A stretch of 64,000 nt of DNA. It comes from Aestuariibaculum lutulentum. Its GTDB lineage: Bacteria > Bacteroidota > Bacteroidia > Flavobacteriales > Flavobacteriaceae. Position numbers and translations under genes: made by a program. The notes under the pieces were generated by a model. It worked only from the letters and a program-made list of their open reading frames with translations. It did not search any database and had not been told where the DNA came from. Position 1 is the stretch's first letter. Every line of letters begins with the position of its first letter. Shown here piece after piece: positions 1-8,281 of the stretch. The stretch covers positions 1,714,501 to 1,778,500 of the forward strand of contig NZ_CP136709.1 in assembly GCF_032926325.1 (NCBI RefSeq), in the 5' to 3' direction.

Positions 1-579
1 ACCACGAATATCAGCTTTTTTAATTTCAGCTAAATCTTCAATTTCATCCTGTAAATGCTCGGCGTATTCTTTTAATTTTTCAATAGGATAATCGCCGGAA
101 ATATTAATGTTAAGAATTGGCATTTCTTCCGAAAGGCTCAACTCAAAAACATCCGGTTCTACTTTCGCACCATTAAAAGTAGGCCAGTCTTCGCTTGAGG
201 TTTCCTGATCTATCTCGTCTTTTACCTTTTGTTTGGCGGCTTCAACCGAAATATTTTCGTCGAATTCTACCATTAACATACCGTAATCTTCCTGAGATGT
301 TGAGGTAATTTCAACCACATTACTTACGGTTTTTAAGCGGTCTTCCAGAGGATCGGTAATTAATTTTTCTATGTCTTCGGCTGTATTTCCGGGGAAAACA
401 GAACTGACGTAAATTTTAGTTTCATTAACTTCAGGGAAGCTTTCTCGCGGCATATCGAAAAAGGCCGCAACTCCTAAATAGAAAATGACAAGAATAAGCA
501 CGTACATCGTGGTCTTATTGTCTATCGCCCATGAAGAAAAACCAAATTCTTTATAGATGCTTTTTTTGTTTTTTGACAT
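1..579 (-). CDS. RND efflux pump permease, N-terminal part (cut by window edge)
   Basis: This is the first 193 codons of an inner-membrane resistance-nodulation-division (AcrB-type) pump; the rest lies beyond base 1. It starts at ATG 579. After a short cytoplasmic segment there is one membrane helix (near residues 24-42, TTMYVLILVILFYLGVAAFF). The periplasmic porter region follows, with the family pattern PRESFPEV and later FPGNTAEDIEKLITDPLE. It is the last visible gene of the tetR-tolC-adaptor-pump operon, 12 bp after the adaptor. It would use proton motive force to drive export through the adaptor and TolC-like channel. The substrate cannot be read from this fragment. Confidence 0.9.
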   Translation of the reverse strand, partial: MSKNKKSIYKEFGFSSWAIDNKTTMYVLILVIFYLGVAAFFDMPRESFPEVNETKIYVSSVFPGNTAEDIEKLITDPLEDRLKTVSNVVEITSTSQEDYGMLMVEFDENISVEAAKQKVKDEIDQETSSEDWPTFNGAKVEPDVFELSLSEEMPILNINISGDYPIEKLKEYAEHLQDEIEDLAEIKKADIRG

Positions 580-591
580 TACGTGTTTGGT

Positions 592-1764
592 TTAGTAGTT
601 AATGATTTCAACTGTTTGTCCGTCTTTAACGCTACGTGCACCTTCCTGAACAATTTCAGTTCCGTTCTCTATACCACTTAAAACCTCAATAACATCGCCT
701 TGTGTTTTGCCGGTAGTAATAATAACACGGTTTGCTACGCCAATATTTTTATCGTTTTTATCTGAGATAACGTAAACATATTGTTCGCCATTTGCATTCT
801 CTGAAATGATACTTTGTGGAATTAATAAGGCGTTTTCGTTAGTATAATCGTTAATTTTTAGTCTTGCCGTTAAGTTAGGCTTGATAGACTTGTCCTTATT
901 TGGAATACCAACTTCCACTTTAAACGTACGGTTGTTTGGGTTGATATAATCTCCGGCCTGACGTACTTTAGTCTCAATGGTTGTTCCTAAAATAGGAAAG
1001 TCTACAATAACGTTTTTACCTTTGGTAACATCGGCAATATAACGTTCCGGAATATCGGTTTCAATATACATATCGTCAAGGTTAACCAAACGCATTAATT
1101 GCGTTTGCCCGGCTGCTACAACACTTCCCTGTTCTGTAATAACATCGTCAATAGTTCCTGAGAATGGTGCTCTTACTGTAGTTTTTGCGATTTGTTGCTC
1201 TAATTGGCTTACCGCTTCTTCCTGAGATTCGTAAGTTGATTTAGCTTGTAAATACTGAATTTCACTACCAATGTTTTGTTCCCATAAACGCATTTGGCGT
1301 TCGAAAGTGGTCTTAGCCAAATCGGCTTGAATTTTAAGCTGTGCTAATTGCTGACTTAAACCGCCATCATCAATTTTTGCTAACAGTTGCCCTTTGCTTA
1401 CTTTTTGTCCTTCCTTAACGTAAACGTTAGTTAAAATACCGTTATATTCTGGCGTGATGACTAATAAATTTTTAGTAGTCACGTTACCTTGAATTTCTAA
1501 TGTATGATTAAAAACTTCGGTCTCGGCCTTAAAAGCTGTAATTAGAGGGACGTGTTTTACCGTGTCTAATTTTGAAATAGCTTCGTCTAAAAGTTTAATT
1601 TTTGAATTTATAGTTTCCTGATCGTTAACAAGCTCGGCACGTTTTGCACGAATGGTTGTTAGGTTGTTGCTCTCTAAAACTTTTTCAACAGAGTTTCTTT
1701 TCTTTTCGCCTCCACAAGAGACCAATAGAATACTTACGATGAATAATGAATATATCTGTTTCAT
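592..1764 (-). CDS. RND efflux periplasmic adaptor (membrane fusion protein), lipoprotein
   Basis: A 390-residue adaptor that links the inner-membrane pump to the outer-membrane channel. The N-terminus is a lipoprotein signal (LFIVSILLVSCGGEKK, lipid Cys about residue 17). A coiled-coil segment follows (residues 35-70), then the first lipoyl/barrel-sandwich half (GILTNVYVKEGQKVSKGQLLAKID), a helical hairpin (about 135-195), the second lipoyl half (TTVRAPFSGTIDDVITEQGSVV) and the beta-barrel domain. This is the usual HlyD/AcrA layout and length. It sits 27 bp after the TolC-like gene in one operon. The order and spacing leave little doubt about the role. Confidence 0.93.
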   Translation of the reverse strand: MKQIYSLFIVSILLVSCGGEKKRNSVEKVLESNNLTTIRAKRAELVNDQETINSKIKLLDEAISKLDTVKHVPLITAFKAETEVFNHTLEIQGNVTTKNLLVITPEYNGILTNVYVKEGQKVSKGQLLAKIDDGGLSQQLAQLKIQADLAKTTFERQMRLWEQNIGSEIQYLQAKSTYESQEEAVSQLEQQIAKTTVRAPFSGTIDDVITEQGSVVAAGQTQLMRLVNLDDMYIETDIPERYIADVTKGKNVIVDFPILGTTIETKVRQAGDYINPNNRTFKVEVGIPNKDKSIKPNLTARLKINDYTNENALLIPQSIISENANGEQYVYVISDKNDKNIGVANRVIITTGKTQGDVIEVLSGIENGTEIVQEGARSVKDGQTVEIINY

Positions 1765-1791
1765 TTGAAATTGAAATTTTCTTTTGATTGA

Positions 1792-3138
1792 TTAATTTAT
1801 TTGAACTGTATTTAGGATGGTTTCTAACTCTGCTTTGGTGTTAATAACGTCTAGCATGGCTTGAAGAAACTCTTGTTGTGCGTTGTATAACTGCGTTTGT
1901 GCCTGGCGTAAATCGAAACTTGAACCAATACCTTCAAAAAATTTGGTTTGGTTTTTACTTTCAATACGCTCGGCAAGATTTAGGTTTAGTTTTTTATTTT
2001 CATAATCTTCAATAGCGAACTGGTATTCACTTTTAGCCGATGCGATTTGAAGTTTTAATTGTTGTTCGGTTTCCTTTAAATCGTTTTCTGCTTTTTCAAG
2101 ATCGATTTTTACACGCGCTGTGGCAGCAGTTCTTCCTAAAGAACTAAAAATAGGAATGTTTAAACTTACTCCAAACAACGAAGTTCCAAACCATTCCTGG
2201 TCTTTACTTAAAAAATTAAAACTATTTGAAAATCCCGAATATCCGCCGTTTAAAAAGGCGTTAAGTGTTGGCATGGCTTTACTTTTTTCTAATTTCAAAA
2301 GTAATTCCTGTGACACTTTTGAATTTTCAGCAATTTTATAATCAATGTTGTTTTCTACATTTTCTTCAGTGCTTAATAACGATAAACTAATGTTTTGAGC
2401 CGTTAGCATTTCCAGCTTGTCACTTAATGTAGTTTTAGCGTTAATATCAATGCCTAAAGTAATGTTTAGCATTTGGTAAGCTAAGACCTTTAAACGCTCT
2501 GTTTTGTTTAGATTACTCATTAAGCCGGAAAGGGTAATTTGTAATTGCTCTACACTTTCTTCCTCTTCCAAACCATTTTCAAACATTTTAGAAGTGTCGT
2601 TAACATTATCCTCTAAAATTTTACGGTCTTTGTTTAAAAGTATTAAACTTTCTTCTGCTAATAGCACATTTCCGTAAGCGTTAATAACGGCTTTTCTAAT
2701 TTCTAAATCCGTTTTTTGTTTGGCATTTTTAGAAATATCTAAATATACTTTAGCTGATTGTAAACCTACAATATACGACCCGTCAAATATTTTTTGAGTG
2801 ATGGTTGCTGTGGCTGTCATGTTTTGTTTTGTTCCAAAAACAACTTCTTCAAACTCGCCAGGGTTACCTCCAAAAGCTTCTGCTGGAATTAAAGAGACCT
2901 GTTGTTTTAAGAAATTTTGATAATCTACGGAAGCGCTTAATTGTGGCAAACCGGTAGCTGTGGTTTCCCATTTTTGTTTTTCCGCAGCATCAATATCCTT
3001 AGCAGCGTTTATGGCTGTTCTATTGTTTTCAATGGCAAAATTAATAGCTTCCTCTAAACTAAAGGAATACGACTGTTCTTGTGAAAACATCGATATAGAA
3101 AGCAATAGACTAAATAATAGTATAAGACTTTGTTTCAT
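1792..3138 (-). CDS. TolC-family outer-membrane efflux channel
   Basis: A 448-residue outer-membrane channel of the TolC/OEP family. It has a cleavable signal peptide (QSLILLFSLLLSISMFSQ) followed by two internally similar halves of long alpha-helices with short strand segments. The first half begins FSLEEAINFAIENNRTAINAAKDIDAAE in pattern and the second has the typical LEKSKAMPTLNAF-type stretch. Glutamine- and lysine-rich coiled coils near residues 340-420 fit the periplasmic tunnel. It starts one base after the tetR stop codon, so the two are translationally close, and is followed by the adaptor and pump genes. Confidence 0.93.
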   Translation of the reverse strand: MKQSLILLFSLLLSISMFSQEQSYSFSLEEAINFAIENNRTAINAAKDIDAAEKQKWETTATGLPQLSASVDYQNFLKQQVSLIPAEAFGGNPGEFEEVVFGTKQNMTATATITQKIFDGSYIVGLQSAKVYLDISKNAKQKTDLEIRKAVINAYGNVLLAEESLILLNKDRKILEDNVNDTSKMFENGLEEEESVEQLQITLSGLMSNLNKTERLKVLAYQMLNITLGIDINAKTTLSDKLEMLTAQNISLSLLSTEENVENNIDYKIAENSKVSQELLLKLEKSKAMPTLNAFLNGGYSGFSNSFNFLSKDQEWFGTSLFGVSLNIPIFSSLGRTAATARVKIDLEKAENDLKETEQQLKLQIASAKSEYQFAIEDYENKKLNLNLAERIESKNQTKFFEGIGSSFDLRQAQTQLYNAQQEFLQAMLDVINTKAELETILNTVQIN

Positions 3139-3139
3139 T

Positions 3140-3745
3140 TTATGATTGATTGTTGTTTAAATATTCAGTTAAATGTTCTAGCCCTTTTGGGGTGCATATA
3201 CCTCGTAAATGATATTCCAAATAGTTGTTCATTAAGGTGTGCATCGAAAAATTATTTAAAGGAAATAGTTCTTTATCCTTTAAAGACATCATACTGTTGA
3301 AATAGATTTTCGAAATGAACTCTTTATTAATGGTGTCTCGGTATAACCCCATTTGAACACCACGATCTAAGTTGCTAATCACACATTCACCCATAACGCA
3401 AGATTGTTTTTTCATTAAATCGGCGTAAATCTTCGGGTAGTACTTTTGAAGCTGAAATTGAGGTGATGATTTCTCATCTTTTAAATGCTTCATAACAAAA
3501 CGCTTTATTTCGTAAAGTTCTTCAATCGGTGATTTGTCCTGCAGAATGATTTCATTAATACCTGTTTGTATGGTGTGATACATATACAAGGTAGTGGCTT
3601 CTACAAGATCGTTTTTGTTTTCGAAATATTGATAAAGTGTTTTTTTCGACATGCCAAGGGCATTGGCAAGTTCGTCCATCGTCACACTCTTAAACCCATA
3701 GTTTAAGAATAATTCTGCAGCTGTTTTTAAAATATCATCTTTCAT
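3140..3745 (-). CDS. TetR/AcrR-family transcriptional regulator of the efflux operon
   Basis: A DNA-binding repressor of about 201 residues. The N-terminal helix-turn-helix is clear (KDDILKTAAELFLNYGFKSV, then MDELANALGMSKKTLYQYFENK). The C-terminal half is an all-helical ligand-binding domain. I chose ATG 3745 rather than the in-frame GTG at 3754, because a -7 promoter box ends at 3754 and overlaps that GTG. The gene is first in a tetR-tolC-adaptor-pump operon, so it most likely represses its own operon and is released by a pump substrate. A large inverted repeat over its promoter (3755-3802) is the likely operator. Confidence 0.92.
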   Translation of the reverse strand: MKDDILKTAAELFLNYGFKSVTMDELANALGMSKKTLYQYFENKNDLVEATTLYMYHTIQTGINEIILQDKSPIEELYEIKRFVMKHLKDEKSSPQFQLQKYYPKIYADLMKKQSCVMGECVISNLDRGVQMGLYRDTINKEFISKIYFNSMMSLKDKELFPLNNFSMHTLMNNYLEYHLRGICTPKGLEHLTEYLNNNQS

Positions 3746-3753
3746 AAGTAGCA

Positions 3754-3784
3754 CAAAACTAAGCTAAGAAACTTTAAAAACAAA
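3754..3784 (-). promoter_or_regulatory. Bacteroidota-type promoter of the tetR efflux operon
   Basis: On the minus strand a TTTG (-33 element, 3781-3784) is followed after 19 bases by TAGTTTTG (3754-3761), an exact match to the TAnnTTTG -7 element known from Flavobacterium and Bacteroides. The expected start of transcription is only a few bases before, or at, the tetR ATG (3745), so the leader is very short or absent. Confidence 0.6.
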
Positions 3785-3802
3785 AAAAGTTTCCTCAGTT
3801 TT
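3755..3802. promoter_or_regulatory. Inverted repeat, candidate TetR operator
   Basis: The left arm (3755-3775) and right arm (3786-3802) form an imperfect inverted repeat. Both read AAAACTnAG followed by GAAACTTT when oriented outward-in, with four extra bases in the left arm. It lies over the -7 and -33 elements of the tetR promoter and 31 bp before the -33 element of the divergent polyprenyl synthase gene. A position across its own promoter is what an autorepressing TetR protein would need. Binding is inferred. Confidence 0.5.
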
Positions 3803-3832
3803 AACAGTTTTTTAATATTGCATTAAATTGGG

Positions 3833-3864
3833 TTGCATTAGTTAGGGCAATTACTTTATTTTTG
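3833..3864 (+). promoter_or_regulatory. Promoter of the polyprenyl synthase gene
   Basis: TTG at 3833-3835, a 21-base spacer and TATTTTTG at 3857-3864 match the TTG-N-TAnnTTTG promoter of this phylum. The last G is only four bases before the ATG at 3869, so the mRNA is predicted to begin at or next to the start codon. Confidence 0.6.
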
Positions 3865-3868
3865 TTCC

Positions 3869-4843
3869 ATGCAAAACGTACTATTTTATCAAGACGCTGT
3901 AACGTCGTACTTAGAAGGGTTTACTAAAGAAAGAGAACCTGTTTCTTTATACAATCCGATAAATTATATTTTACAATTGGGAGGCAAGCGTTTGCGTCCG
4001 GTGTTAACATTAATGACTGCTGAAGCCTTTAATGTTGATTATAAAAAGGCTTTAGACGCAGCTTTGAGTATTGAGGTGTTTCATAACTTCTCTTTGGTAC
4101 ACGACGATATTATGGACGATGCGCCCTTAAGACGCGGACAAGAAACAGTACATGAAAAATGGGATGTAAACACCGGGATTTTATCGGGCGATGCGATGCT
4201 GATTATGGCTTATCAGTTGTTCGAGAATTACGAACCAACGGTGTTTCAGGCTTTGGCAAAATTGTTTAGCAAAACGGCACTTGAGGTTTGTGAAGGTCAG
4301 CAGTACGATGTCGATTTCGAGATTCGCGATGATGTAACGATTCCGGAGTATTTAAAAATGATTGAATACAAAACAGCTGTTTTGGTTGGAGCAGCCATGC
4401 AAATGGGAGCCATTGTGGCAAAAGCTTCAGAAGAAGATCAAAAAGGGATTTACGAATTTGGAAGAAACCTTGGAATTGCCTTCCAGTTGCAGGATGATTA
4501 TTTAGATGCGTTTGGCGACCCTAAAACCTTTGGAAAACAGGTAGGAGGTGATATAATTGAGAACAAAAAAACGTATTTGTATATTAAAGCGGTAGAGTTT
4601 GCTTCCAAAGAGAACAAGTTAGAATTGCAGCATTTATTTAGTTTAAGTCCGAGTGATCCTTCAGATAAAATAGAAACAGCAAAAAACATATTTTTGTCGA
4701 GTGGAGCTGCTGAAGCAACGAGAGCTGAAATTGAAAATTATACCAATAAAGCGTTTGAAGTATTAGAAACTTTGAATATTTCTGAAAAGAATAAGGACAT
4801 ATTAAAAGCATTTGGTTCAAGTTTAATGAATAGAAACGTATAA
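3869..4843 (+). CDS. Polyprenyl (probably C15-C20) diphosphate synthase
   Basis: A 324-residue trans-prenyltransferase that condenses isopentenyl diphosphate with an allylic diphosphate. Both aspartate-rich metal-binding motifs are intact: DDIMD at residues 79-83 and DDYLD at 209-213, with GGKRLRP near 38-44. The residue five places before the first motif is aromatic (F74). In related enzymes this limits chain length, pointing to farnesyl or geranylgeranyl diphosphate rather than the long menaquinone side chain. That is an inference from one position. The stop codon overlaps the ATG of the next gene by one base, so they are translationally coupled. Confidence 0.93.
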   Translation: MQNVLFYQDAVTSYLEGFTKEREPVSLYNPINYILQLGGKRLRPVLTLMTAEAFNVDYKKALDAALSIEVFHNFSLVHDDIMDDAPLRRGQETVHEKWDVNTGILSGDAMLIMAYQLFENYEPTVFQALAKLFSKTALEVCEGQQYDVDFEIRDDVTIPEYLKMIEYKTAVLVGAAMQMGAIVAKASEEDQKGIYEFGRNLGIAFQLQDDYLDAFGDPKTFGKQVGGDIIENKKTYLYIKAVEFASKENKLELQHLFSLSPSDPSDKIETAKNIFLSSGAAEATRAEIENYTNKAFEVLETLNISEKNKDILKAFGSSLMNRNV

Positions 4844-5193
4844 TGCAGTTGCCATCAACGTTTGAAGATTTAATATCTGAAGCTAACAATTTAGACTTGT
4901 ATAGTAAATTAGTAGTGCAGTTAAATAAAGACTTTTTACTGGCGAATATCGATTTAGATTTTGATGAAGCTATTTTACCTTCCAGTTTAAAATTGATGTT
5001 GCACGAGACGATTTATAAACTCATTCAGGAAAAATTTGCTGATTATTTAAATTTGCTATACATCATTGATGTGTCTGAAAAACAAGTGAAAGAGCTTGAT
5101 GGGAGTGATGTTTTAAAACTCTCTGAAGATGTTGCGTTTTTGGTATTAAAACGTGAATGGCAAAAGGTTTGGTTTAGACATAAATATCAATAA
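4843..5193 (+). CDS. Conserved-looking hypothetical protein coupled to the polyprenyl synthase
   Basis: A 116-residue protein I do not recognise. It has no signal peptide or membrane helix. It is mostly helical by composition and acidic in its first half, with a basic C-terminus (KREWQKVWFRHKYQ). Its ATG shares a base with the stop codon of the upstream prenyl synthase, and a strong terminator follows directly, so the two genes form a complete two-gene unit. A cytosolic partner or regulator of the synthase is possible, but nothing in the sequence shows it. Confidence 0.75.
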   Translation: MQLPSTFEDLISEANNLDLYSKLVVQLNKDFLLANIDLDFDEAILPSSLKLMLHETIYKLIQEKFADYLNLLYIIDVSEKQVKELDGSDVLKLSEDVAFLVLKREWQKVWFRHKYQ

Positions 5194-5234
5194 CATAAAA
5201 AAACACCCTCTATATAGAGGGTGTTTTTTTATGT
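5192..5234. terminator. Bidirectional intrinsic terminator
   Basis: An almost perfect hairpin with CACCCTC and GAGGGTG arms around a TATATA centre. It is flanked by an A run on one side and a T run on the other, so it can stop transcription from both strands. It serves the gene ending at 5193 and the receptor gene ending at 5235 on the minus strand. Confidence 0.9.
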
Positions 5235-7235
5235 TTAATTGAAAACGAAAGATGTGTTAATATAAAAATTGCGTCCTTGTCTGGCTATATTATTCCAGTT
5301 GGCGTAGGTTGAATAGTAAGTATCTAAAATGTTTTCAACACCATATTTTAAAACCAGTTTGGTGCTTTTTAAATAATACATGTTTGCAAAGTTTAAATTC
5401 AGAACACCGTAAGAAGGTGTTTCATTTTCTCCATAAAAACTGCTGTAATTACTTTGGTTTCCGTTGGCTTCTAATTGTAAAGCCGTATTAAAGTGTGACG
5501 TTGTATAGGTTACTTCAGCTAAATAGGATAATGGTTTTATAAGCGGAAGCGGTTCCCCGTTACTTCCTGTTCCGTAGTTATAACCAATTGAAGAATTTAC
5601 CGAAAACTGCTGACTCAACTGGTAACTTGTGTTTAGATATACATCGAAAATAGAAGCGTCATCTAAAGCTGTGTATAATTTTACGCCATTCGCACCAATG
5701 GTCATTGGGCTTAAGCTGGAATCGATTTCACCAATAATATAATCCTTAATAAGAAAATAGGAAGATTCTAAGCCTATTTTAAAATTATCGGTATGATAAT
5801 TAGCTTTTATATTGGCTTCGAAAGCTTTTTCGTTTTTCATATTCGGATTTCCAATATAATCGAAATTGTCAAAACTATTATAAAGGAAAAACCCGTAACC
5901 TTCACTAACCGAAGGTGCACGCTCTCCATAACCTAAGCCAAAAGATAGATGATAATTTTTCTTGTGCAGATTGTAATTTGAAGCCACCGACGTTAAGAAT
6001 CGGTTTTTAGAATTGGTTAAATCCGCATAGAAAATTTTTAAACTTTCAACGCCTTCATCTTTTGCAATAGTGTTATTGTGAAACCCGAAGCGAATAGATG
6101 TGTTTATCGATTCTGAATCATTTAAAGTGTAATTATCTTTAACAAATAAACCACTGTAACCTGTTCTAATGTCTGGCCAGGTATACATAAACATACTCGG
6201 TTGATTGGAGTCGTTCGGGTACATGGTCATTTCGGCTAAGGAGCGGTTGTAGAATCCGTTGATGTTGAAACTTAATTGATGTTTATTTTCAACTATTTTT
6301 AGTTTACTGTAAAAACCATAAGTATCACTCCATCCGGGCATATCCATACGAATGGGTACATCAGGACGTTTAGAGTCGTCCATAATATGAGTGATGGTGT
6401 TAAAATACAGTTTAGTTTCCCAAGATTTTATGTAGCTGAGGTTGCTCTTGTAATTATGCGATAACGATGTTATAAAAGCTTCGGCTAACGATACATCCAT
6501 AGGTAGCGCTGGGTAGCCAATATCTGTGGCTTTGTCGTAAATAATATTAGCATCCAGACTGTGGTTGTCCGATAGTTTGTAGCCCGCTTGAGTCGACAGA
6601 TTGTATTTTTCAAATTGTGAAAACAGAACTTCGGTATTATTTCCGGCGTCGTAATTATCAGATTTTCGGTAAATACCATCCGTATTTAGGTAAAACTTTT
6701 TGGTTGAATATTCCAGTTCTAAACCTCCGGTTTTGTAGTTGCCATTGGTTTCGTAGCCTAAATCGATACTTGACCTTAATCCCGAATGATTAAATTTAGA
6801 TTTCGGTAATTGCAAATCGATAGCGCCACCAATATTATGACCATTTTCAGTGCCTTCCTGTCCTGAATGCACAGCTACTTGTTTCAGATTTGAGACATCT
6901 ACATACGAAGTTATTGGATCCATTTTATCGGTGCATGCACCAAAAATCTGCATCCCGTCAATAGTTACATTCAGGCGTTCGCTTGTCATGTTATTTAAAG
7001 CCGGTTCCCAGGCGTAGTTACCACGTTTTATCATGGTTATTCTGTTCGATTTTTCTAAGTAATCGTCAATACTCGATAAGGTTTTTTCTTGACGGTAATT
7101 ACTCAGGTCTTGGGTGCCAATAACTATAATTTCATTTAACAGCGTGGTATCTTTTTTTGTAATGACATGTGTTTCTTGTCCAAAGGACATACCACTGAAA
7201 ATTATGCCCAAAATGAGAACAATATGTTTTTTCAT
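5235..7235 (-). CDS. TonB-dependent outer-membrane receptor, probable copper importer of the OprC/NosA type
   Basis: A 666-residue receptor with a signal peptide (residues 1-19), a plug domain (about 30-145) and a beta-barrel ending in an aromatic residue followed by Asn (FVFN). The plug contains GACTDKMDP, giving a CxxxM motif at C101-M105, and the barrel contains HxM at H283-M285. In the Pseudomonas copper receptor OprC/NosA a CxxxM and an HxM form the copper site, and the spacing between them is nearly the same here. The barrel also has Met-rich loops (MTMYPN, PSMFMY). The two genes upstream also carry Met, Cys and His clusters. Copper as substrate is inferred; the receptor class is clear. 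Confidence 0.85.
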   Translation of the reverse strand: MKKHIVLILGIIFSGMSFGQETHVITKKDTTLLNEIIVIGTQDLSNYRQEKTLSSIDDYLEKSNRITMIKRGNYAWEPALNNMTSERLNVTIDGMQIFGACTDKMDPITSYVDVSNLKQVAVHSGQEGTENGHNIGGAIDLQLPKSKFNHSGLRSSIDLGYETNGNYKTGGLELEYSTKKFYLNTDGIYRKSDNYDAGNNTEVLFSQFEKYNLSTQAGYKLSDNHSLDANIIYDKATDIGYPALPMDVSLAEAFITSLSHNYKSNLSYIKSWETKLYFNTITHIMDDSKRPDVPIRMDMPGWSDTYGFYSKLKIVENKHQLSFNINGFYNRSLAEMTMYPNDSNQPSMFMYTWPDIRTGYSGLFVKDNYTLNDSESINTSIRFGFHNNTIAKDEGVESLKIFYADLTNSKNRFLTSVASNYNLHKKNYHLSFGLGYGERAPSVSEGYGFFLYNSFDNFDYIGNPNMKNEKAFEANIKANYHTDNFKIGLESSYFLIKDYIIGEIDSSLSPMTIGANGVKLYTALDDASIFDVYLNTSYQLSQQFSVNSSIGYNYGTGSNGEPLPLIKPLSYLAEVTYTTSHFNTALQLEANGNQSNYSSFYGENETPSYGVLNLNFANMYYLKSTKLVLKYGVENILDTYYSTYANWNNIARQGRNFYINTSFVFN

Positions 7236-7253
7236 TTTGTATCTATATTAAAG

Positions 7254-7288
7254 AACAGTATCGTATTAAAATATAACACGATACTGTT
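7254..7288. repeat. Inverted repeat between lipoprotein and receptor genes
   Basis: An 11-bp perfect inverted repeat (AACAGTATCGT at 7254-7264 and its complement at 7278-7288) around a 13-bp AT-rich loop, in the 62-bp gap before the receptor gene. It has no T run in the direction of transcription, so it is not a standard terminator. It could be a processing or mRNA-stability hairpin, or a regulator site. Confidence 0.55.
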
Positions 7289-7297
7289 GCTAGAGTT

Positions 7298-8140
7298 TTA
7301 AAATTCTAATTCCAGATATAAACTACTCTGAGTATTTGTTTCGGTAACGTCTTCACCTTTTAAAATGATGTTTTCGGAATCAATCAATTTTAAGTTTAAA
7401 ACCCAGTATCCTGTCATGGTTAACGATAAATTGGCGTGATACATATTATCAATGCTGTTGAATGATAAATCGGTGTTATTTGGTGAACTGTGATTACCCA
7501 TGCCAGGCATTCTCGGGTCTAAAGTTAAAGTGTAGTTTTCAACCATAGGAAAAGACATCATGGTTTCCATATTGTAAAGACCAACAACTAAATTGTTAAT
7601 GCCAATTATTGGATTGCTTGGTTCAATTAGGGCTACAACATAACGTTTACCATCACTTCCCATAAAGCTACTCACATTTTGTAATTCATTTTGTAAAACG
7701 GTAATGGTATCGGTAACGGTATACTCAACATCATCAATGGTGTAATTGATAGTTAATGACCAGCCAGAGCCATCGGTGTTGGTCATTTGGTAAATAATAT
7801 AACCTTCATAAAGTGTTTCTTTATCAGAAGCTTTTGAGACCTCAGATTTTGGACACGAATGCTGCATGGTTGGCATTTGCATAACAGGCATCCAGTCTAT
7901 TGAAGCGTTTTCAATATAGCTTTTTGTTGCGTTATCAATAATTCGAACACTTATGGTATTGTAGCCAGTATAGAATTGGCCAGATGTTGTATAAAGTTCA
8001 ATAGTATGTGTGTCGTTTGATAGGTTTTGAACTTTAATTAGATTATCCAATTCGTTAACTATGTTGTCGTCATTATCGGTTGAACAACTAACAGAGAATA
8101 TAGTAATAAAGATTAAGGGTATTATATGTGTAAGTTTCAT
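7298..8140 (-). CDS. Lipoprotein with two Met/His-rich YtkA-like domains, probable periplasmic copper binding
   Basis: A 280-residue lipoprotein from ATG 8140, chosen because it gives a clean signal (LIFITIFSVSC, lipid Cys 19); in-frame sequence further upstream adds a basic stretch that would spoil it. It has two similar immunoglobulin-like halves. The first carries WMPVMQMPTMQHSCP (residues 83-97) and the second DPRMPGMGNHSSP (208-220). Each is followed by a strand pair typical of YtkA/FixH-like domains (W or Y, then WSLTI or WVLNL). Clustered Met with His is a common periplasmic Cu(I) ligand set. It is cotranscribed with the CxxxM/HxM receptor, so it may pass metal to or from it. The function is inferred. 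Confidence 0.75.
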   Translation of the reverse strand: MKLTHIIPLIFITIFSVSCSTDNDDNIVNELDNLIKVQNLSNDTHTIELYTTSGQFYTGYNTISVRIIDNATKSYIENASIDWMPVMQMPTMQHSCPKSEVSKASDKETLYEGYIIYQMTNTDGSGWSLTINYTIDDVEYTVTDTITVLQNELQNVSSFMGSDGKRYVVALIEPSNPIIGINNLVVGLYNMETMMSFPMVENYTLTLDPRMPGMGNHSSPNNTDLSFNSIDNMYHANLSLTMTGYWVLNLKLIDSENIILKGEDVTETNTQSSLYLELEF

Positions 8141-8281
8141 TTTTTTGTAATTCAATTTCGTGTATAGCCATTTGCATAAAGCGTTTAGGCAATATGTTTT
8201 TTGTTTTGATTTTCGCGTAAGCAATTGCTCTAATACATCGTGAATGGATGAATTAGAAGTCAGGAATCTATTAAATAAGAA

